Shown here: one piece after another, positions 6,488 to 9,785 of the stretch | Position numbering within the stretch: the stretch's first letter is position 1 | How the letters are laid out: the number at the start of each line of letters is the position of its first letter | Origin: an uncultured Clostridia bacterium | GTDB lineage: Bacteria; Bacillota; Clostridia; Oscillospirales; Ruminococcaceae | Assembly (NCBI GenBank): GCA_947175045.1 | Contig: CAMWLH010000054.1 | Span: 1 to 9,785 of the forward strand | DNA length: 9,785 nucleotides | Direction of reading: 5' to 3' | Position numbers and translations under genes: made by a program | The notes under the pieces: model-generated | What the model was told of the DNA's origin: nothing | The model's input: only the letters and a program-made list of their open reading frames with translations | Database searches by the model: none

Positions 6488-7485
6488 TCCACACCCTCCT
6501 CGTAAATTTTCTTGATCACGTCCTCGGTGGAGATCTCCTCAAGCTGCATATCGCGAATATCAAAAGAGCTTCGCAATTGGTTCAGTACCTCCATTACCGT
6601 AGCCCGCTCCTCGTCTACCAGAACTGATATCCATTCCTCGTCGGCGGATACAGAGAAATCAGGGAGTTGCGCCTTCACTTCCTCGGCGCGCTCCGTCAAA
6701 ATACCTTCAACGCGTATCTTCAAGGTGCGGTAAGAGCCGAAAAAGCCCTTTAGATGCTCTATATCATTGTCATACAGCATCTTTCCTTTGTCAATGATAA
6801 CTATTCTGCGGCAAAGAGCGTCAACGTCTCCCATATCGTGAGTGGTGAGAATTACGGTCGTGTTTTTCTCTTTATTGAGTGCGTGAATAAGCTCGCGAAT
6901 TTTCGACTTCATTGAAACATCCAGACCTATTGTCGGCTCGTCTAGAAAGACTATCTTCGGATTATGCAGAAAGGCGGCAAGAATATCGCTTAATGTCCGC
7001 TGTCCAAGTGACATCTGACGAACAGGCTTATGGAGCAGCGGCTCGATATCCGCAAGAGAACGGTACATTTCCAGCATATTCTCATATTCGCGGTCGGCGA
7101 TTTGGTAAATATCCTTGAGCAGCTTAAACGATTCTATAAGCGGCAGCGCCCACCAGAGCTGCGAACGCTGCCCGAATACTACGCCTATCTCCTGCGCGTT
7201 TTTCGTTCTGTTTTTATAGGGAATGTTTCCGCCGACCAATATCTCACCCGAGGTCGGTTCCAGCACACCGGTCATCATTTTGATGGTGGTGGATTTTCCT
7301 GCGCCGTTCGGTCCGAGGTAGCCGACGATCTCGCCCTGTTCGATGTTCATAGAGATATTGTCCACGGCGCGGACGATCTTGTAATCTCTTGAAAAAAGGT
7401 CTTTAAGACTGCCCTTTAACCCCTCGCGGCGGTTAAGTACTTTAAATTCCTTTGTAACGTTTTGAATTGTGATTATCGGCGGCAT
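6484..7485 (-). CDS. ABC exporter ATP-binding protein (COG4586-like)
   Basis: Nucleotide-binding subunit that powers the two membrane proteins downstream. The chosen ATG gives 333 residues; GAGAGG lies 8 nt upstream, whereas the frame only extends to a TTG at 7506 without such a site. Motifs: Walker A GPNGAGKST (58-66), Q-loop VVFGQRSQLWW (Gln106), ABC signature MSLGQR (158-163, the variant usual in this family rather than LSGGQ), Walker B KIVFLDEPT (177-185, Glu183), D-loop GLD and H-loop His216. The C-terminal 90 residues form the extra domain common in drug-type ABC-2 ATPases. It is the first gene of the operon, transcribed divergently from the XRE regulator. The FGQRxQLWW segment and the two partner permeases point to the COG4586 group, one member of which exports viologens in cyanobacteria. 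Substrate unknown. Confidence 0.92.
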   Translation of the reverse strand: MPPIITIQNVTKEFKVLNRREGLKGSLKDLFSRDYKIVRAVDNISMNIEQGEIVGYLGPNGAGKSTTIKMMTGVLEPTSGEILVGGNIPYKNRTKNAQEIGVVFGQRSQLWWALPLIESFKLLKDIYQIADREYENMLEMYRSLADIEPLLHKPVRQMSLGQRTLSDILAAFLHNPKIVFLDEPTIGLDVSMKSKIRELIHALNKEKNTTVILTTHDMGDVDALCRRIVIIDKGKMLYDNDIEHLKGFFGSYRTLKIRVEGILTERAEEVKAQLPDFSVSADEEWISVLVDEERATVMEVLNQLRSSFDIRDMQLEEISTEDVIKKIYEEGVE

Positions 7486-7515
7486 ATGAAAAACCTCTCT
7501 TTTCAAATTTATTTT

Positions 7516-7579
7516 TTGTCCTATAACAGGATATAAAATTTTCTTTTTTAGTATATCATAATAATTGTCCTATGTCAAG
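7516..7579. promoter_or_regulatory. direct repeats TTGTCCTAT: candidate operators
   Basis: The 9-mer TTGTCCTAT occurs at 7516-7524 and 7565-7573; across 15 nt the two copies match at 12 positions. One copy overlaps the -35 and spacer of the exporter promoter; the other lies about 20 nt after its transcription start and overlaps a small inverted repeat TCCT-ATAAC-AGGA (7519-7531). They are 49 bp apart, within the 120 bp between the divergent exporter and XRE genes. This arrangement suits two binding sites for the XRE protein, perhaps with looping. It is inference from position only. Confidence 0.5.
7550..7578 (-). promoter_or_regulatory. promoter of the ABC exporter operon
   Basis: On the minus strand a perfect TTGACA (7578-7573), a 17-nt spacer and TATACT (7555-7550), preceded by TG one base upstream of the -10. 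The start of transcription should lie near 7543, about 58 nt before the ATPase start codon. A strong promoter of this kind next to a divergent repressor gene suggests negative control. Confidence 0.85.
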
Positions 7580-7605
7580 ACTTTTTGAAAAGGAGGGCAA
7601 TTTTT

Positions 7606-7848
7606 ATGGCGAGGATAATTGACGGACAAAAAATGAACATTGTCGGAAAGCAGGTGCGGAAATTCCGCACGGAGCAGAAGCTGAGCCAGCAGCAGCTTTC
7701 GGATAAACTCGAAACGATAGCCGTATACATCTGCCGCGGCTCTGTTTGCCGCATTGAGGAACAGACGAGAACGGTATCCGACATTGAGCTTTGGGGGCTG
7801 TCGCAGATATTGCGCAAGCCGATAGAGTGTTTTTTTGAGGATATGTAG
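7606..7848 (+). CDS. small XRE-family helix-turn-helix regulator
   Basis: An 80-residue protein consisting almost entirely of a Cro/C1-type DNA-binding domain. Helices span about 10-75, with the recognition part around KLSQQQLSDKLET and RGSVCRIEEQTRTVSDIEL, and a C-terminal LSQILRKPIECFF like many clostridial one-domain regulators. AGGAGGG at 7591-7597, 8 nt before the ATG at 7606, decides the start; an earlier in-frame TTG at 7585 lies upstream of that site. It is divergent from the ABC exporter operon and probably represses it, and perhaps itself. No ligand domain is present, so how it would sense an inducer is unclear. I did not find a convincing promoter for this gene in the AT-rich gap. 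Confidence 0.85.
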   Translation: MARIIDGQKMNIVGKQVRKFRTEQKLSQQQLSDKLETIAVYICRGSVCRIEEQTRTVSDIELWGLSQILRKPIECFFEDM

Positions 7849-7866
7849 AAGCTTCTCTGCGCCTTC

Positions 7867-7895
7867 TTGACAATCGTAGGTCAATGTGATATAAT
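7867..7895 (+). promoter_or_regulatory. consensus sigma-A promoter of the araC-type gene
   Basis: Perfect TTGACA (7867-7872), 17-nt spacer, perfect TATAAT (7890-7895), with an extended -10 TG at 7887-7888. The -35 is part of an inverted repeat TTGAC-N8-GTCAA (7867-7884), and the -10 lies in a perfect 14-bp palindrome GATATAATTATATC (7888-7901). So strong a promoter for a regulator gene usually implies repression, and the palindromes are candidate operators. The leader to the ATG would be about 65 nt. Confidence 0.8.
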
Positions 7896-7966
7896 TATAT
7901 CGCAAAAAAGAGGATATTTCAACCGTAATTTTGCAAAATAATATAACAAAAGCGCAGGATTGGCAT

Positions 7967-8851
7967 ATGAAAAAGAGGTGCGTCAATTTTATTGACTTGA
8001 ACAATGACCGCAGTGAAAAGATCAAATACACCTATGCCGACTTTTCGGTCTATTATCACAAGGGGCGGTTTTCGTCATACCCAAATTATACGCTTAAAAG
8101 TCATTGGCACGATGACTTTGAACTTGTCGTGCTAATTTCGGGACGGATCACCTACAACGTCAACGGGCAATTGGTGAGCTTAGGCGAAGGAGAGGGGATA
8201 TTCGTAAACTCGCGCCGCCTGCATTCCGGATTCTCGGACGATCTGACGGAGTGCGAATATTATGTAGTGCTGTTTCACCCGGCGGCGTTATGCTCCTTAA
8301 AGCAATTTGAACACGAGCTGGTTACGCCCGTAATAAATTCTCCGCAGGACTTTATACACTTAAAGTCCGACACACCGTGGCACAAAGGGATAATTAATCT
8401 GGTACATAAAATTGCGGAAAAGTCAAACGACAAAACCGCGCCTTTTGCGGCTCTCGGCTCAATTTATCTCATATGGAGCGAAATAGCAGTGCATGTTGAT
8501 CTGAGCCGCAAGTCAGGGAATGATAACACAAGGCTGTCCGAATTGAAAGCCATGGTCTCATATATTCACGAATACTATTCTCAAAAGGTCACGCTGGAAG
8601 ATATCGCACAGTCGGGGTATGTTTCAAAGCGAACTTGCGGCGGCTTATTCCTAAAATATCTGTATAAAACGCCCATAGAGTATCTTAACGATTACAGGCT
8701 TCAAAAAAGTATCGAACTTATGAAAAGCACCGATAAAACGATACTTGAGATCGGTCTCGCATGCGGTTTCTCGGGAGCGAGCTATTATGCAGAGGTTTTC
8801 CGCAGGAGCTTCGGGAAAAGTCCTGCCGAATACAGGAAAAAATTCATATAA
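7967..8851 (+). CDS. AraC-family transcriptional regulator
   Basis: Two-domain regulator of 294 residues from the ATG at 7967, with AGGA 7 nt upstream; the frame extends to a TTG at 7931 without a ribosome binding site. The N-terminal cupin-like sensor (about 25-105) includes SHWHDDFELVVLISG with two histidines (46, 48), as in sugar-binding AraC proteins. The C-terminal DNA-binding domain (about 190-294) has two helix-turn-helix units: VTLEDIAQSGYVSKRTCGGLF and ILEIGLACGFSGASYYAEVFRRSFGKSPAEYR, the second matching the AraC signature. Members normally activate genes for carbohydrate use on binding a ligand. No adjacent intact target gene is present; the GH35 gene is one candidate, and the decayed DNA downstream may once have been another. 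The family is certain; ligand and targets are unknown. Confidence 0.92.
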   Translation: MKKRCVNFIDLNNDRSEKIKYTYADFSVYYHKGRFSSYPNYTLKSHWHDDFELVVLISGRITYNVNGQLVSLGEGEGIFVNSRRLHSGFSDDLTECEYYVVLFHPAALCSLKQFEHELVTPVINSPQDFIHLKSDTPWHKGIINLVHKIAEKSNDKTAPFAALGSIYLIWSEIAVHVDLSRKSGNDNTRLSELKAMVSYIHEYYSQKVTLEDIAQSGYVSKRTCGGLFLKYLYKTPIEYLNDYRLQKSIELMKSTDKTILEIGLACGFSGASYYAEVFRRSFGKSPAEYRKKFI

Positions 8852-8924
8852 TATAATTTAGCTCGTCATGCGGGGCGCATTTCTCCAAATCCAAAATCAG
8901 CGCGTTGCTCTTTATCATGTTTGT

Positions 8925-9146
8925 TTAGGATTTCAGCGGCGGAAAATCCAAAGACTTCCAATTATACTTTCTGTTTTTGAGCTTGATCTCCATCTTGAAC
9001 TCTATGTAATTGGCAACGTTTGGCACACCGAAAACTATGTCCGAAAAGTCTATCCAAAAGAGATCGGGTTCGCCTTTCTCCTGGCTCTTGCCGTTCCAGT
9101 TGATAATAAATTATTTTGATTTGAGCTTCTTTCCTTTGTCTATCAT
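8925..9146 (-). pseudogene. remnant of an MmeI/type IIL-like DNA methyltransferase N-terminus
   Basis: The minus strand has AGGAG (9158-9154), a 7-nt gap and ATG at 9146, then MIDKGKKLKSK, an in-frame TAA (9113-9111), and in the same frame FIINWNGKSQEKGEPDLFWIDF, VFGVPNVANYIEF and EIKLKNRKYNW, ending at a second TAA (8927-8925). The pattern WxGxxxEKGExxxFWxDxxxxVFGVxNxxxYIEFxxxxKL resembles the N-terminus of large restriction-modification/methyltransferase proteins (MmeI_N type), usually about 900 residues. The rest of the gene is missing. The first stop could come from a single GAA-to-TAA change. The frame then stays open for 26 more codons to a TGA at 8844 (MIKSNALILDLEKC...), which I cannot assign. 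Homology is judged by eye; the decay is directly visible. Confidence 0.5.
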
Positions 9147-9165
9147 TGTGTATCTCCTAATGTTA

Positions 9166-9200
9166 TAGGGAATGCGGCAGTAAGCATTCCCTAGTCTTTT
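9166..9200 (+). terminator. hairpin terminator downstream of the araC-type gene
   Basis: TAGGGAATGC (9166-9175) pairs perfectly with 9184-9193 around an eight-base loop, and GTCTTTT follows. It would end plus-strand transcription about 315 nt past the AraC-type stop codon. On the minus strand no T-tract follows, and there the hairpin lies just upstream of the methyltransferase remnant. Confidence 0.6.
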
Positions 9201-9226
9201 GAGTATGTGTTTTTTGCTTTGATGAC

Positions 9227-9595
9227 TTAATCAGAAAACATCATATAAGTTTTTTGTGCTAGATATTCTATGGCATTTGAGTCTATTACCTCTATGTTCT
9301 TTCTAAAAAAGTTTTCAATAAACGGTGCAACCCTACATTGAGAGCCTTCCGTAGGTGAAATACCCAAATCCAAACAGTCAATATAGTCGGTTGATGAAAT
9401 CAAATATGGCGAGCATAACGACAAGAGAAACGTGAATGTCGTTGTAATATAACGGGAATCACCTATAATTTTATTCAGCGTAGAAATTAGCTCGTCTGTA
9501 TTGTATCCATTAGCATTTTTATTATAATATATACGTCCGTTGCCATGCACATAATCATTTAATCGGGAATTGATATCGTCGAAATATTTTTTCAA
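9227..9595 (-). CDS. unrecognised protein, probably 5'-truncated
   Basis: A 122-codon frame that looks like genuine protein but that I cannot name. It begins at a TTG with no ribosome binding site, and the frame stays open upstream, without any usual start codon, to a TAA near 9695. This suggests that the real N-terminus has been lost. Visible features: RLNDYVHGNG near the start, where Arg11 and His17 are spaced loosely like the Rx4-6H motif of HEPN ribonucleases; a hydrophobic segment ITTTFTFLLSLCSPYLI (about 49-65); and an acidic, aromatic C-terminus with YIDCLDLGISPTEG and VAPFIENFF. It is lowest in GC of the reading frames here and next to a methyltransferase fossil, fitting a decaying defence or mobile region. 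HEPN identity is only a guess. Confidence 0.45.
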   Translation of the reverse strand: MKKYFDDINSRLNDYVHGNGRIYYNKNANGYNTDELISTLNKIIGDSRYITTTFTFLLSLCSPYLISSTDYIDCLDLGISPTEGSQCRVAPFIENFFRKNIEVIDSNAIEYLAQKTYMMFSD

Positions 9596-9599
9596 TTTA

Positions 9600-9785
9600 T
9601 ATTTTTTTACTGTTTCACTCAGGTTTGGTGACGTAGCAATTGTTTTTAATACGCCCCTCGACCATCTGCGATTTATGCAACAACAACGCCGATTTTATAA
9701 AGCTCGATTATTTAAACCGCATTTTAAAGGTTTTAAGGCAACACCGCACAAACCAGTTGCAAATTGGTGAAAAATAAGGTATAAT
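9600..9785. other. non-coding right edge, possible repeat boundary
   Basis: No gene can be supported. A frame on the minus strand, RRWSRGVLKTIATSPNLSETVKKY, runs into the 122-codon gene but has no start. A plus-strand frame of 66 codons (9570-9770) overlaps the same DNA and has no ribosome binding site. The segment around 9730-9750 resembles edges of dispersed repeats that I vaguely recall from clostridial genomes; I cannot confirm this. It ends in the promoter listed separately. Confidence 0.3.
9757..9785 (+). promoter_or_regulatory. promoter reading right out of the window
   Basis: TTGCAA (9757-9762), a 17-nt spacer and a perfect TATAAT (9780-9785) at the last base of the window. An imperfect palindrome CCAGTTGCAAATTGG (9753-9767) covers the -35 and could be an operator. 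The gene it drives lies beyond the window. Confidence 0.6.

Noticed and set aside
8868..9119. Plus-strand 83-codon frame after the AraC-type gene
   Set aside because: No ribosome binding site, and it is antisense to the methyltransferase-like remnant, which has recognisable motifs.

Overview
The window looks like a chromosomal stretch from an anaerobic, low-to-mid GC Gram-positive of the class Clostridia, most likely an Oscillospiraceae/Ruminococcus-type gut bacterium. This is inferred from GGAGG-type ribosome binding sites, several near-consensus sigma-A promoters with 17-bp spacers, GC-rich coding regions between AT-rich gaps, and the gene families present. No rRNA, tRNA or CRISPR array was seen, so the taxonomic call is an inference.

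Left part (1-4534, rightward): a promoter and a roughly 200-nt structured leader precede ptsI, which encodes PTS Enzyme I. A gap of about 630 bp follows. It holds a decayed-looking minus-strand reading frame, a hairpin, a strong extended -10 promoter and a six-residue leader ORF. Next comes a cytoplasmic family GH35 beta-galactosidase.

Middle (4535-7600): a 272-bp hairpin-rich element (4545-4816) lies between the 3' ends of the beta-galactosidase gene and a leftward operon. Each end carries a terminator pointing outward, so the two converging transcripts should overlap across the element. The leftward operon encodes an ATP-binding protein and two membrane proteins of an ABC-2 exporter of the COG4586/COG4587/COG3694 type. 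It is fired from a near-consensus promoter and is divergent from a small XRE-type repressor gene. A repeated 9-bp motif in the shared control region is a good operator candidate.

Right part (7606-9785): the XRE gene is followed by an AraC-family sugar-type regulator. Its promoter is a perfect TTGACA-17-TATAAT overlapped by two inverted repeats. Beyond it the sequence becomes AT-rich and accessory in character. It holds a fossil N-terminus of an MmeI/type IIL-like DNA methyltransferase interrupted by in-frame stops, a terminator, a 122-codon unrecognised reading frame without a good start, and a promoter at the very edge of the window that reads out to the right.

Working together: Enzyme I, the beta-galactosidase and the AraC regulator suggest carbohydrate use. 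The XRE-ABC pair suggests self-regulated export of a small, perhaps toxic, compound. The right end resembles a decaying defence or mobile region. No complete novel defence system is present. The most unusual structures are the 4545-4816 element and the divergent XRE/exporter control region.
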